DNA of 64,000 nt, from the NCBI RefSeq assembly GCF_002428305.1, contig NZ_DIVJ01000040.1, positions 229 to 64,228 of the forward strand, written 5' to 3'. Below are positions 36,796 through 46,983 of the stretch, piece by piece. The notes beneath the pieces were generated by a model that saw only the letters and a program-made list of their open reading frames with translations, did no database searches and was not told where the DNA came from. Made by a program: the position numbers and the translations under genes. The stretch's first letter is position 1; every line of letters starts with the position of its first letter. This DNA comes from Flavobacterium sp. UBA6135. GTDB lineage: Bacteria; Bacteroidota; Bacteroidia; Flavobacteriales; Flavobacteriaceae.

Positions 36796-37491
36796 TCAAT
36801 TTGTTAGTAACGGAATGATTTGCGTAATATTTTCAAATGATTTAAAATTGGGATGATTGATCTCAAAGTCAATTTTTTCATATTCCCATGTGGTGTGATA
36901 TGGAATATGAATGGCGTGACCACCAATATTTAAAACCGGCAAAACATCTGATTTTAAGGAGTTGCCAATCATAACAAAATTATTGGGTTCGATATCTAAA
37001 CGGCCCAACATTTTTTTATAATCCACATCTGTTTTATCACTCATGACTTCAATATGGTGAAAATAATGTCCGATTCCTGAATCATGAAGTTTTCGGTGTT
37101 GGTCTTTTAAATCACCTTTTGTGGCCACGATTAATTTGTGTTTTCCGTTTAGTTGTTGCAAAACACTTTCAACTTCCGGCAATAATTCTACCGGTTTTTG
37201 CAATAATTCTCTTCCAATCTGTATGACTTTTGCAATGTTTTGACCCGAAATCGATTGGTTCGTCAATTCCAAAGCCGAATCAATCATGGACAAGGTAAAC
37301 GCTTTGATTCCAAAACCATATAAAGGTAAATTCTTAACTTGGTGGTTTAAAATTAAACCTAATATTTCCTGTTTTGAAGCAAAATCCTGAAACAACTCAC
37401 AAAAGCGTTCTTGGGCTTCGTCAAAATAAGGTTCGTTGTGCCATAAGGTGTCGTCGGCGTCGAAAGCGATTATTGTTGGTTTGTTATCCAT
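36796..37491 (-). CDS. HAD-superfamily hydrolase
   Basis: 231 residues. Nucleophile motif FDADDTLWHNE (Asp at ~10), Lys in ATKGD, and GNSLKSD motif IV. HAD subfamily IA-type phosphatase with a helical cap. Follows metG by 2 bases and is probably co-transcribed. Substrate unknown. Confidence 0.88.
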   Translation of the reverse strand: MDNKPTIIAFDADDTLWHNEPYFDEAQERFCELFQDFASKQEILGLILNHQVKNLPLYGFGIKAFTLSMIDSALELTNQSISGQNIAKVIQIGRELLQKPVELLPEVESVLQQLNGKHKLIVATKGDLKDQHRKLHDSGIGHYFHHIEVMSDKTDVDYKKMLGRLDIEPNNFVMIGNSLKSDVLPVLNIGGHAIHIPYHTTWEYEKIDFEINHPNFKSFENITQIIPLLTN

Positions 37492-37493
37492 AA

Positions 37494-39551
37494 TTACGAT
37501 ATCAACGCTCCATTATCCACCCCATCCGCATCCGGATTTACAAAAATCAAATTCCCTTCGGCATTATTGGTCATTAAAATCATCCCTTGACTTTCAACAC
37601 CACGTAAGGCTCTTGGTGCTAAATTCACTAATACCGTAACTCGTTTTCCAATGACTTCCTCCGGTGAAAAATGTTCTGCGATTCCCGAAACAATTGTTCG
37701 GACATCAATTCCTGTATCCACTTTTAAAACCAATAATTTATTGGCTTTAGGCATTTTTTCGGCTTCTAAAATCGTTCCAACGCGTATATCTAGTTTTGAA
37801 AAATCTTCAAATGTGGTAGTTTCCTTTTGAGGCTCAACAGTTCTGTTTTCCATTTTGTTTGCGGTTTTTGTGGCTTCTAATTTGTCTATTTGTTTTTGTA
37901 TTTCGGCATCGTCAATTTGAGCAAATAAAATTTCAGCTTGACCGATTTGATGACCTGGTTTTAACAATTCCGATGTTTGGGAAACTTTCTCCCAACTAAT
38001 TGATTCAGTTTGTAAAATGCTAACCAACTTATTTGAAGTAAATGGTAAAAAAGGCTCAGACAAAATCCCCAAAGCAGTCGCAATTTGCAATGCCACATAC
38101 ATTTGTGTTTTTACCCGTTCCGGATCTGTTTTCACCATTTTCCATGGTTCTTCGTCGGCTAAATATTTATTTCCTAATCGAGCCACATTCATCAATTCGC
38201 CTTGTGCTTCTCTAAATCGGTATCTTTCAATTGAACTTGCAATCACCGCCGGATAAGCTTTTAATTCTGCTAAAGTCTGTTCATCAACTTCCGAAAATTC
38301 ATTCGGTTGAGGCACAATCCCATCATAATATTTATTCGTCAAAACCACCACACGATTTATGAAATTCCCATAGACCGCTGCCAATTCATTATTATTTCTC
38401 GCTTGAAAATCCTTCCAAGTAAAATCATTGTCTTTCGTTTCCGGAGCATTTGCTGTCAAAGCATAACGCAACACATCTTGTTTATCCGGAAAATCAACCA
38501 AATATTCGTGTAGCCAAACCGCCCAATTTTTAGACGTTGATAATTTATTTCCTTCCAAATTCAAAAATTCATTCGCCGGAACATTATCAGGCAAAATAAA
38601 ACTGCCTTCGGCTTTCAACATTGCCGGGAAAATAATGCAATGAAAAACGATGTTATCTTTTCCAATAAAATGAACCAATTTTGTGTCTGCATCTTTCCAA
38701 TACGGTTCCCAATCTTTTCCTTCTCTGGCAGCCCATTCTTTAGTAGAAGAAATATAACCTATCGGAGCATCAAACCAAACATATAATTTCTTGCCTTCGG
38801 CACCTTCCACAGGAACATCTATTCCCCAATCCAAATCACGAGTGACGGCTCTCGGCTTCAAACCATCATCTAACCACGATTTCACCTGACCCAAAACGTT
38901 GGTTTTCCAATCATTTTTATGACCAACTAAAATCCATTCCTTCAAAAAATCATCATATCTATCCAAAGGTAAAAACCAATGCTTAGTCGATTTCAAAATT
39001 GGAGTTTCGCCCGTAATTGTAGATTTCGGATTAATCAAATCAGTTGCATTCAACGTAGATCCACATTTTTCACATTGGTCGCCATATGCTTCCTCGTTGC
39101 CACATTTCGGACAAGTGCCCACCACAAAACGATCGGCTAAAAACTGATCGGCTTTCGCATCATACAATTGTTCATTCGTTTCTTCAATAAAATCACCGTT
39201 CTCATACAATTTTCTAAAAAAAGCAGAAGCCGTTTCGTGGTGAATTTTAGATGAAGTCCGCGAATAATTATCAAACGAAATCCCAAAATCCACAAACGAT
39301 TTCCGAATAATTCCGTCATATTTATCTATCACTTCCTGAGGCGTAATTCCTTCTTTTTTGGCTTTCATCGAAATCGCCACGCCATGTTCATCGCTACCGC
39401 AAATAAACGCCACATCTTTCCCCTGCAAACGCAAGTAACGAGCATAAATATCAGACGGAACATAAACGCCCGCCAAATGCCCAATGTGAATCGGTCCGTT
39501 CGTGTAAGGCAATGCCGCCGTAATCGTATATCTTTTTGGATTATCTATCAT
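37494..39551 (-). CDS. metG: Methionine-tRNA ligase
   Basis: 685 residues from ATG 39551; an earlier in-frame start at 39578 adds 9 residues outside the conserved N-terminus. Class I HIGH motif in NGPIHIGHLAG, the zinc knuckle CPKC..CEKC (~140-160), KMSKS-equivalent KLSTSKN, and a C-terminal tRNA-binding OB domain (FEDFSKLDIRVGTILEAEKMPKANKL begins ~575). Full-length MetRS of the homodimeric type. Confidence 0.96.
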   Translation of the reverse strand: MIDNPKRYTITAALPYTNGPIHIGHLAGVYVPSDIYARYLRLQGKDVAFICGSDEHGVAISMKAKKEGITPQEVIDKYDGIIRKSFVDFGISFDNYSRTSSKIHHETASAFFRKLYENGDFIEETNEQLYDAKADQFLADRFVVGTCPKCGNEEAYGDQCEKCGSTLNATDLINPKSTITGETPILKSTKHWFLPLDRYDDFLKEWILVGHKNDWKTNVLGQVKSWLDDGLKPRAVTRDLDWGIDVPVEGAEGKKLYVWFDAPIGYISSTKEWAAREGKDWEPYWKDADTKLVHFIGKDNIVFHCIIFPAMLKAEGSFILPDNVPANEFLNLEGNKLSTSKNWAVWLHEYLVDFPDKQDVLRYALTANAPETKDNDFTWKDFQARNNNELAAVYGNFINRVVVLTNKYYDGIVPQPNEFSEVDEQTLAELKAYPAVIASSIERYRFREAQGELMNVARLGNKYLADEEPWKMVKTDPERVKTQMYVALQIATALGILSEPFLPFTSNKLVSILQTESISWEKVSQTSELLKPGHQIGQAEILFAQIDDAEIQKQIDKLEATKTANKMENRTVEPQKETTTFEDFSKLDIRVGTILEAEKMPKANKLLVLKVDTGIDVRTIVSGIAEHFSPEEVIGKRVTVLVNLAPRALRGVESQGMILMTNNAEGNLIFVNPDADGVDNGALIS

Positions 39552-39565
39552 AAAATTTTGTTTAT

Positions 39566-39586
39566 CGCCAAGTCGCAAAGCTGCAA
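39566..39586 (-). repeat. Heptamer tract upstream of metG
   Basis: Three 7-base units (CGCCAAG, TCGCAAA, GCTGCAA on the plus strand), with a looser fourth, between the metG start and its upstream region. Period-7 as elsewhere in the window, but weaker. Confidence 0.55.
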
Positions 39587-39770
39587 AAAGGCAACCGTTA
39601 AAGTTTTCTGATGCAAAAATAAGTTTTTTATCGCACAGACAAGAGGCATTGGCTTTAGAGATTGCATTTTATTTTTTTCAAGAAGCGATTCTGAGAGCGA
39701 TTCAATTTCATAAAAACGTTGTTTCAAACAAGAAATAGTTGTTTATTTGTTAGATGAAAATCAGTGAATC

Positions 39771-40736
39771 ATGAAAAAAATACTAACCCTTACACTGCTC
39801 TCACTATTTTTCAACGCAAATGCACAAATGGAAAAAAAAATGATTGTTCCTCCTTATTTACAAAAAGGCGACACGGTTGCCATTGTAGCCACTGCCCGAA
39901 AACATTTGAACGACGATTTGAAAAACATTCAAGAGTTTCTTGAAAATTGGGGTTTAAAAACTGTGATTGGCTCCTCAATTGGTTTAGACAACAATCAATT
40001 GGCAGGAACGGATGAAGAGCGGGCAAAAGATTTTCAAACCCAAATAGACAATCCGAATGTGAAAGCTATTTGGTGTGTTCGAGGCGGATATGGAACGGTT
40101 CGAATAGTTGATTTACTCGATTTTTCTAAGTTCAAGCAAAATCCAAAATGGATTATTGGGTTTAGTGATGTAACGGTTTTGCATTCTCATTTAAATAATT
40201 TGGGTTTTCAATCCATTCATGGAATGATGCCTGTGAATATTCCGAGAGCTACACCCGAAGCCAAAGAAAGTTTGCGAAAGGCCTTGTTTGGAGAACCACT
40301 TTCATACGCCATTCCTTATGATTCGATGAATAAAATCGGAACAACAAGAGGCGAATTGGTGGGTGGAAATTTATCTATTTTATACAGTTTGTTTGGGTCA
40401 AATTCTGCTGTTGATTGTTCAGATAAAATTTTATTTCTTGAAGATTTAGATGAATACTTGTATCATGTTGACCGAATGATGATGAATTTAAAACGAAATG
40501 GTTGTCTTGAAAGTTTGAAAGGAATTGTTGTGGGTAGCATGACAAAAATGAAAGACAACGACATTCCATGGGGAAAAAATGCCTTGGAAATCATTGAAGA
40601 TATTACAAAAAAATATAACATTCCGATGGTGTATAATTTTCCTGCCGGACACATTCCTGATAATAGGGCGTTGGTATTTGGGAGGCAAGTTTTGTTGGAG
40701 GTTTCTGAGAGTGGAACGGTTTTGAAATTTGAATAA
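39771..40736 (+). CDS. LD-carboxypeptidase (S66 family)
   Basis: 321 residues with signal peptide (..FNANAQ). Nucleophile Ser in WIIGFSDVTVLHS, RGGYGTVRIVDLLD upstream, and the later Glu/His region (FLEDLDEYLYHVDRMM; AGHIPDN). Cleaves the L,D-bond of tetrapeptides in peptidoglycan recycling. The family is often cytoplasmic; the signal peptide here implies a periplasmic form. Confidence 0.88.
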   Translation: MKKILTLTLLSLFFNANAQMEKKMIVPPYLQKGDTVAIVATARKHLNDDLKNIQEFLENWGLKTVIGSSIGLDNNQLAGTDEERAKDFQTQIDNPNVKAIWCVRGGYGTVRIVDLLDFSKFKQNPKWIIGFSDVTVLHSHLNNLGFQSIHGMMPVNIPRATPEAKESLRKALFGEPLSYAIPYDSMNKIGTTRGELVGGNLSILYSLFGSNSAVDCSDKILFLEDLDEYLYHVDRMMMNLKRNGCLESLKGIVVGSMTKMKDNDIPWGKNALEIIEDITKKYNIPMVYNFPAGHIPDNRALVFGRQVLLEVSESGTVLKFE

Positions 40737-40757
40737 TGAATGTTGAATTCTGAAGTT
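40737..40757 (+). repeat. Heptamer tract before yraN
   Basis: Three units TGAATGT, TGAATTC and TGAAGTT in register, starting at the base after the LD-carboxypeptidase stop. Confidence 0.7.
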
Positions 40758-40762
40758 ATATT

Positions 40763-41122
40763 ATGGCAGAACACAATGAACTCGGTAAATTTGGAGAAAA
40801 GGAGGCAGCAGCGTTTTTAGAAGAAAACGGGTATGAAATTCTGGAAACCAATTGGACTTTTCAAAAAGCTGAGGTTGATATTATAGCACAAAAAGAAAAT
40901 ATTTTGGCTATTGTTGAAGTAAAAACCCGTTCTTCGATAGATTTTGGATTGCCACAAGATTTTGTTAAACCCAAAAAGATTCAGCTTTTGGTAAAAGCAG
41001 TTAATGAATATGTCATTCAAAACGATATGGACGTTGAAGTGCGGTTTGATATTATCGCCATTCACAAAGAATCCGATGAGTTTAAAATAGAACACTTGGA
41101 AGATGCTTTTTTCTACTTTTAA
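40763..41122 (+). CDS. yraN: YraN/UPF0102 nuclease-fold protein
   Basis: 119 residues. Restriction-endonuclease-like core with Glu (GKFGEKEAAAFLEENGY), Asp (AEVDIIAQ) and E-x-K (IVEVKTRSS). Predicted Holliday-junction-resolvase-like fold; cellular role unproven. Starts 26 bases after the LD-carboxypeptidase. Confidence 0.92.
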   Translation: MAEHNELGKFGEKEAAAFLEENGYEILETNWTFQKAEVDIIAQKENILAIVEVKTRSSIDFGLPQDFVKPKKIQLLVKAVNEYVIQNDMDVEVRFDIIAIHKESDEFKIEHLEDAFFYF

Positions 41123-41131
41123 GCTGTTATA

Positions 41132-41164
41132 TTTGTAACAAATTGTATTTTAGTAGTATATTTG
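41132..41164 (+). promoter_or_regulatory. Promoter of the ACT-domain gene
   Basis: TTTG (41132-41135), 21 bases, TATATTTG (41157-41164): a close match to the Bacteroidota consensus, 22 bases before the start codon. Confidence 0.7.
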
Positions 41165-41186
41165 TCTGGAAATAAATCACACAACT

Positions 41187-41846
41187 ATGAAAACGATTTC
41201 TTCTGTTGTAGAACACTACATCAAAACCAAACCCTTTTTATTGAGTGCATTGTCACAAGGAATCATCAATTTGACTTCTTTGGCAAGAAACATGATGCCT
41301 GAATTGGAGCAAGAATTGGGCAAAGATGTGAAACAAGGAGCTATTGTGATGGCTTTAAAACGCTTGTCTGAAGATTTGGATTTTAGATTGAATCACAGGA
41401 TTTTAAAAGTGTTGAAAAACCTTGGAGAAATTACGGTTCGTTCTTCTTTAACCGATTATACGTTTGCCGTTTCTGACACCATTTTAGATAAACAAGCCGA
41501 TTTAATTTCAGAAATTAATTCCTATCAAGATATTTTTTATACCTCGTCAAGAGGTGTAAATGAAACCAATATTGTAGTAAGTGATGTAGTAAGCCATTTG
41601 GTTTTGAAACATTTTGCCAACGAGCGTTTGTTTCAAAAACAAGATAAATTGGCTTCAATTACCGTAAAACTTCCAAAAGATAATGTCTCGGTTCCGGGAG
41701 TTTATTATTATATTTTTCAACGCTTGGCTTGGGAAGGAATCAGCATCAACGAAGTAATTTCTACCTCAAACGAGTTTACTGTTTTGGTAAGCGAAGAAGA
41801 AGTTGATTTGGCATTTAAAGTGATTAAAGATTTGAAGAGTTTGTAA
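41187..41846 (+). CDS. ACT-domain protein (aspartate-kinase-like C-terminus)
   Basis: 219 residues. The C-terminal ~65 residues (LASITVKLPKDNVSVPGVYYYIFQRLAWEGISINEVIST) match the ACT fold of aspartate kinases, and homologues are often misnamed aspartate kinase. The N-terminal half is helical with HTH-like character and no kinase motifs, so a ligand-sensing regulator is more likely than an enzyme (inference). Confidence 0.65.
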   Translation: MKTISSVVEHYIKTKPFLLSALSQGIINLTSLARNMMPELEQELGKDVKQGAIVMALKRLSEDLDFRLNHRILKVLKNLGEITVRSSLTDYTFAVSDTILDKQADLISEINSYQDIFYTSSRGVNETNIVVSDVVSHLVLKHFANERLFQKQDKLASITVKLPKDNVSVPGVYYYIFQRLAWEGISINEVISTSNEFTVLVSEEEVDLAFKVIKDLKSL

Positions 41847-41931
41847 CGACTTGATAAGTTTTAATGATATGGAACATTTTATTTTTTCCCTACTCGTTTG
41901 AGATTAAGTTACTTTGATTGGCTTTTTAAAC

Positions 41932-43428
41932 TTACTCTTTTATAATATATTTTGTGATAAAATTTTTCTTTGTAGCGATTTTTATAACATAAATTCCTGA
42001 ACTTAAATTGCTTAAGTCCACAACATTTAAGTCTTCTACAAAAATATTATTTAAGTTCACTATTTTGCCGTTTGTTAAAAAGATTTCTACCGTCTCTATT
42101 TTATCTATAGATTTAATATATAATTTTTCTTTTACAGGATTTGGATACAATTCAAAAGAACCATATTCAGCAGGTGGAATTTCTAAACTTTGGCTACTTA
42201 AGAAGAAACGGGCAAACAAAGCTTCATACTTTTGTTGTGAACAATGAGCAAAGGCGGTATTTGCTGAAAGTAGTATTTTATTATCAATTATTTTAGAAGC
42301 AGTATTAAAACCTGTCCAATCAAAGAAAAATTGATTAACAACACCATTCTCACCAAAATCAGTAGCAATTATTCCTAGGTTGTTAAATTTTGCTATATAA
42401 GAGCTTTCATATCCGCCTGTTACAACTATGCTTTCATCAGTAAGAACATGTAGAGAGTTTGCTGTAGATTCACTATATATAGGAAGATGTACTCTGCCAT
42501 TTGTAGCAAAATTGGTATTAAGAGTGCCATTTTCATTTAATTGAATTAAAATCAGTCCGTGAGTTCCAAATGATGTAAGTTGACCATTTCCAGCGATAAT
42601 AATTTTTCCGTCAGGTGTAGTTTTTATATCTTGAGTTCTTGCGTTAAAATGAAAATCTTCAAAGTATATACCATTTGTAGCAAATGAAGTGTCATATACT
42701 CCACTTTGTGTTAGACGGAAAACAATAATTTTTCCGTTGTTTTGAGAGACTTGTCTGCGACAAGCAAGTAAAACTCTATTTTGATTATCAATGTGTATAC
42801 CTCCAAATGTTGTTGATGCACCGCTTTGATGTGGAATAATAACCGAACCATTATCTCCAAAACTGTTATCTATCGTTCCGTTTACGTTGATTTGAGTAAC
42901 TAGCACTTCCCATTGTGCCGATGCATTCATTTTTCTGCCCCCTATCAGTATTTTTCCATTTTGAGCAATAATAGCCTTAAAAGCTTGAAAATTTAATGAT
43001 AAAAAACCACCACTACCAAATGAAACATCAGGATTGCCATCAGCATTTATTTTCAACAAATGATTAGTTGAAACTATAAAAAAAGTTTCATTATTTAATG
43101 GTACAATTGATTGAAAAAAATAATTAAAAAACAAAACATAACCTACATTATTAAATGTTGAATCTAGCGAACCATCATTATTTAATCGCATGACAAAACC
43201 AAATTGATTTTGTGTTGATGAGCAACCATTTTGGGCTATTCCAACAGCTAAAATTTTGTTATTAGGTAATATATGAAAATCACGAACAGACAATCCGTGT
43301 AATATATTGTTTATTGTAAGCGTGTGGCCACTGATACCATTTGTGCCAAAGGTAGTATCTAGAGATCCCGGAGATTGAGAATAAACAAAAGAAGTCGATA
43401 AAAGTAAGATTAAGAGTCTGAAAAACAT
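41932..43428 (-). CDS. Secreted delta-60 repeat protein with T9SS type A tail
   Basis: 498 residues from ATG 43428 (MFFRLLILLLSTSFVYSQ); the longer frame begins with GTG at 43446. At least six ~50-residue delta-60 repeats marked by SLDTTFGTNG, SLDSTFNNVG, NPDVSFGSGG, TIDNSFGDNG, VYDTSFATNG and TLNTNFATNG form a beta-propeller-like body. The last ~75 residues (ELYPNPVKEKLYI ... GIYVIKIATKKNFITKYIIKE) are a T9SS type A sorting domain, so the protein is exported by the Por system and anchored or released outside. Ligand unknown. Confidence 0.9.
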   Translation of the reverse strand: MFFRLLILLLSTSFVYSQSPGSLDTTFGTNGISGHTLTINNILHGLSVRDFHILPNNKILAVGIAQNGCSSTQNQFGFVMRLNNDGSLDSTFNNVGYVLFFNYFFQSIVPLNNETFFIVSTNHLLKINADGNPDVSFGSGGFLSLNFQAFKAIIAQNGKILIGGRKMNASAQWEVLVTQINVNGTIDNSFGDNGSVIIPHQSGASTTFGGIHIDNQNRVLLACRRQVSQNNGKIIVFRLTQSGVYDTSFATNGIYFEDFHFNARTQDIKTTPDGKIIIAGNGQLTSFGTHGLILIQLNENGTLNTNFATNGRVHLPIYSESTANSLHVLTDESIVVTGGYESSYIAKFNNLGIIATDFGENGVVNQFFFDWTGFNTASKIIDNKILLSANTAFAHCSQQKYEALFARFFLSSQSLEIPPAEYGSFELYPNPVKEKLYIKSIDKIETVEIFLTNGKIVNLNNIFVEDLNVVDLSNLSSGIYVIKIATKKNFITKYIIKE

Positions 43429-43536
43429 ATTATTATTTTTATTCACAAAAATTAAAATGTACTAAACATAATGTGGAAAACAAGAGATTGTTTTTATTAA
43501 GTAAGTTTATCTGCCTTTAAAGGATTGATTAGAATG

Positions 43537-43544
43537 CAAAGATA
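43537..43544 (-). promoter_or_regulatory. -7 element for the delta-60 gene
   Basis: TATCTTTG on the minus strand, ~110 bases upstream of the start. Confidence 0.5.
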
Positions 43545-43620
43545 TTAAATTTTGAAGAAAACATGCCAGACTTGAATGCTTATTGTGTTGGTATATAGCA
43601 AAATAGATAGTTAAAATCAT

Positions 43621-46600
43621 CTAACCTCCTACCATCTCCATCAATTCCAACGCCTTTTTAACCGATTTCACATTTTCAAAAGTCAATAACAAACGCAAAC
43701 CGTTTTTGGTTTCTTTCTCTTTCATTTTGCAGAGATTTCCGTTTTGTTGTACAAATTGCAATACTTTGTGAAATCGAGACGATTGGTAAAAATCACTTTG
43801 TTGATCGCCGACAAAATAACCAATCATTTTACTTTGTTTCAACACGAGTTTCTCAATTCCAATTTGAGTGGCTTTCCATTTTATTCGGATGCTGTTCAAT
43901 AAAGCAACGGCTTCTTTTGGTAAAGGGCCAAATCTGTCAATGAGTCTTTGTTCATAGGCCAAAAGTGACTCTTCGGTTTTTAAGTTGCTTAGTTCATTAT
44001 ATAAAATCAACCGTTCAGAAATGGTATTGATGTAATTATCCGGAAACAACATTTCAAAATCAGAGTCAATTTGGATGTCTTTTACATATTCTTTGGCATC
44101 ACTATCCTCATCCGTTTGATATAATTCCTTGAATTCATTTTCTTTCAATTCTTCAATGGCTTCATTCATGATTTTTTGATAAGTATCAAAACCAATTTCA
44201 TTGATAAAACCGCTTTGTTCGCCACCAAGCAAATCTCCGGCTCCTCTGATTTCAAGATCTTTCATGGCAATATTGAAACCACTTCCCAATTCACTGAATT
44301 GTTCTAGGGCTTGAATGCGTTTTCTCGCATCGTCAGTCATGGCAGAATAAGGCGGCGTGATAAAATAACAGAATGCTTTTTTGTTACTCCTACCCACACG
44401 CCCTCGCATTTGATGCAAATCAGACAATCCGAAATTGTTGGCATTATTGATGAAAATGGTATTGGCATTTGGCACGTCCAAACCACTTTCAATAATTGTT
44501 GTGGCCACTAAAACATCAAATTCACCATTCATAAAAGCCAACATCAATTCTTCTAATTTTTTGCCGTCCATCTGACCATGACCAATGCCAACTCTTGCAT
44601 CAGGGACAAGTCGCTGAATCATTCCGGCAATTTCTTTGATGTTTTCAATTCGGTTATTGATAAAGAAAACCTGACCGTTTCTTTGAATTTCATAGGAAAT
44701 GGCATCCCGAATTACTTCTTCACTAAAACCAATAACTTGACTTTCTATCGGATATCGATTGGGAGGAGGCGTAGTAATAACCGATAAATCACGAGCTGCC
44801 ATTAATGAAAATTGTAACGTTCGCGGGATGGGTGTTGCGGTTAACGTTAAGGTATCAACAGTTTCAGAGATGGTTTTCAGTTTGTCTTTTACATTAACTC
44901 CAAATTTTTGTTCTTCGTCAATAATCAATAAACCCAAATTTTTAAACTTCACATCTTTACTCACCAATTGATGCGTTCCAATGATGATATCTACTTTTCC
45001 GTCTGCTAAACCTTTCAGGGTTTCTGACTTTTGTTTTGCGGTTCGGAATCGGTTGAGATAATTGATGGTAACCGGCATGTCTTTCAAACGTTCCGTAAAC
45101 GTTCTGTGGTGTTGGTAAGCCAGAATGGTAGTTGGCACCAAAATAGCCACTTGTTTTCCATTATCCACCGCTTTAAATGCCGCTCTGATTGCAACTTCTG
45201 TTTTGCCAAAACCAACATCACCACACACCAAACGATCCATGGGTCTATCGCTTTCCATATCGTTTTTCACATCTTGGGTGGCAGTTATTTGATCGGGGGT
45301 GTCTTCATAAATAAAAGAACTTTCCAATTCTTTTTGCAAATAACTGTCCGGAGCATATTGAAATCCTTTTTCCAATCTGCGTTTGGCATAGAGTTGAATC
45401 AAATTGAAAGCAATGTGTTTTACACGAGCTTTTGTCTTTTGTTTTAAAACTTTCCAAGCGTTGGAACCCAGTTTGTATATTTTTGGGGGTGTTCCGTCTT
45501 TTCCGTTGTATTTCGAAATTTTATGCAGTGAGTGAATGCTTACATACACAATATCATTATCGGCATAAACCAATTTAATGGCTTCTTGCGTTTTGCCTTC
45601 CACTTGAATTTTTTGTAAACCACCAAACTTTCCAATTCCGTGGTCAATATGTGTTACATAATCACCAACAGAAAGTGTGGTTAGTTCTTTTAGTGTAATG
45701 GTTTGCTTTTTGGAATACCCGTTTTTAATGCTGAATTTGTGGTAACGCTCAAAAATTTGATGGTCTGTATAAATTGCAATTAGTGCTTCTTCATCAATAA
45801 ATCCTTGGTATAACGGAAAGACAATGGTTTTGTATTGCTTTCTTACATCTTCATGATTTTCTTCATCTAAACTTTCAAAGATGTCGTGAAAACGATTGGC
45901 TTGGCCTTCATTGGAACAAAACAAATAATTTTTAAAACCATTAAAATGATTTTCATTCAAATTATTCAATAACAAATCAAATTGCTTGTTGAACGAAGGT
46001 TGCGGTTGCATGTGAAATTCAATTTCTTTAGTGGGATTAAAAAAAGAAGAATTTCCAATTTCCACAATAGAAAAGTCATTTGCTTTTTTGCTGAAGAAAT
46101 GTTGGTTTATGAATAATTCATCGGGTTTGGCATGGTTGACATCTTTGGATAATTTTTGAAATGCTTCGGTAGCTTTGTCAAAAAGTTTGTCCAATTGTGA
46201 CAAAATATTTTCAGTGTTCTGAATAAAGAGCACCGTTTTAGGGTGGATGTAATCTAAAAAACTTTCTCTGTTTTCTTGTAAAAATTTGTTTTCTACATTG
46301 GGAATAATGGCAATTTTATTTTGCTTTTCTAAGGAAAGTTGGGTTTCCACATCAAAGGTTCGAATGCTGTCCACTTCATTTCCAAAAAACTCCAAGCGAT
46401 AGGGATTGTCATTAGAAAAAGAAAAAACATCAACAATACCACCACGAACTGAAAATTCGCCGGGTTCTGATACAAAATCAACCCGTTTGAAATGGTATTC
46501 AAACAACACTTCGTTTATAAAATCGATTGTGGTTTTATCGCCAACACTAACTTTTAACGTGTTTTTATCCAGTTCTTTTCGGGTAACTACTTTTTCAAAA

Positions 46601-46983
46601 ATAGCTTCGGGGTAACTTACGATAATGGACGGTTTTTTTCTTGAATTGATTCTGTTTAAAACTTCGGCACGCAACAACACATTGGCATTGTCGGTTTCTT
46701 CAATTTGATAGGGTCGTCTGTACGAACTTGGATAGAATAAAACATCTTGATCATTGACCAAATGTTCTAAATCATTCAGATAGTAAGCCGCTTCTTCTTT
46801 ATCTTGAAACAGCAATAAAAAAGGCAGTTGCTGTTTTTCAAATACGGACTGAAGTACTAACGAAAATGAAGAACCCACCAAGCCTTTGATTTGTAGTTTG
46901 GCTTGTGGCTGTTCTAATGCGGTAGCTATCCAATTTACTTTGGATGATTTGGTATATAGCGAAAGAATATCCGATTTATTCAA
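43621..46983 (-). CDS. mfd: Transcription-repair coupling factor
   Basis: 1120 residues, full length. N-terminal UvrB-like region, RNA-polymerase-interacting CarD-like domain (TTLSVGDYVTHIDHGIGKFGG, ~450), then the SF2 helicase with Walker A GDVGFGKTEVAIRAAF, DEEQ box (LLIIDEEQKFGV), TATPIPRT, and HQMRGRVGRS, and a C-terminal TRCF domain. Removes stalled RNA polymerase and recruits UvrA. The start is TTG: it overlaps the upstream gene end, an in-frame TAG immediately precedes it, and the first downstream ATG would delete much of the N-domain. Confidence 0.96.
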   Translation of the reverse strand: MNKSDILSLYTKSSKVNWIATALEQPQAKLQIKGLVGSSFSLVLQSVFEKQQLPFLLLFQDKEEAAYYLNDLEHLVNDQDVLFYPSSYRRPYQIEETDNANVLLRAEVLNRINSRKKPSIIVSYPEAIFEKVVTRKELDKNTLKVSVGDKTTIDFINEVLFEYHFKRVDFVSEPGEFSVRGGIVDVFSFSNDNPYRLEFFGNEVDSIRTFDVETQLSLEKQNKIAIIPNVENKFLQENRESFLDYIHPKTVLFIQNTENILSQLDKLFDKATEAFQKLSKDVNHAKPDELFINQHFFSKKANDFSIVEIGNSSFFNPTKEIEFHMQPQPSFNKQFDLLLNNLNENHFNGFKNYLFCSNEGQANRFHDIFESLDEENHEDVRKQYKTIVFPLYQGFIDEEALIAIYTDHQIFERYHKFSIKNGYSKKQTITLKELTTLSVGDYVTHIDHGIGKFGGLQKIQVEGKTQEAIKLVYADNDIVYVSIHSLHKISKYNGKDGTPPKIYKLGSNAWKVLKQKTKARVKHIAFNLIQLYAKRRLEKGFQYAPDSYLQKELESSFIYEDTPDQITATQDVKNDMESDRPMDRLVCGDVGFGKTEVAIRAAFKAVDNGKQVAILVPTTILAYQHHRTFTERLKDMPVTINYLNRFRTAKQKSETLKGLADGKVDIIIGTHQLVSKDVKFKNLGLLIIDEEQKFGVNVKDKLKTISETVDTLTLTATPIPRTLQFSLMAARDLSVITTPPPNRYPIESQVIGFSEEVIRDAISYEIQRNGQVFFINNRIENIKEIAGMIQRLVPDARVGIGHGQMDGKKLEELMLAFMNGEFDVLVATTIIESGLDVPNANTIFINNANNFGLSDLHQMRGRVGRSNKKAFCYFITPPYSAMTDDARKRIQALEQFSELGSGFNIAMKDLEIRGAGDLLGGEQSGFINEIGFDTYQKIMNEAIEELKENEFKELYQTDEDSDAKEYVKDIQIDSDFEMLFPDNYINTISERLILYNELSNLKTEESLLAYEQRLIDRFGPLPKEAVALLNSIRIKWKATQIGIEKLVLKQSKMIGYFVGDQQSDFYQSSRFHKVLQFVQQNGNLCKMKEKETKNGLRLLLTFENVKSVKKALELMEMVGG

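Noticed and set aside
45031..45447. 138-codon ORF opposite mfd
   Set aside because: Antisense shadow of conserved helicase sequence with no independent signal.
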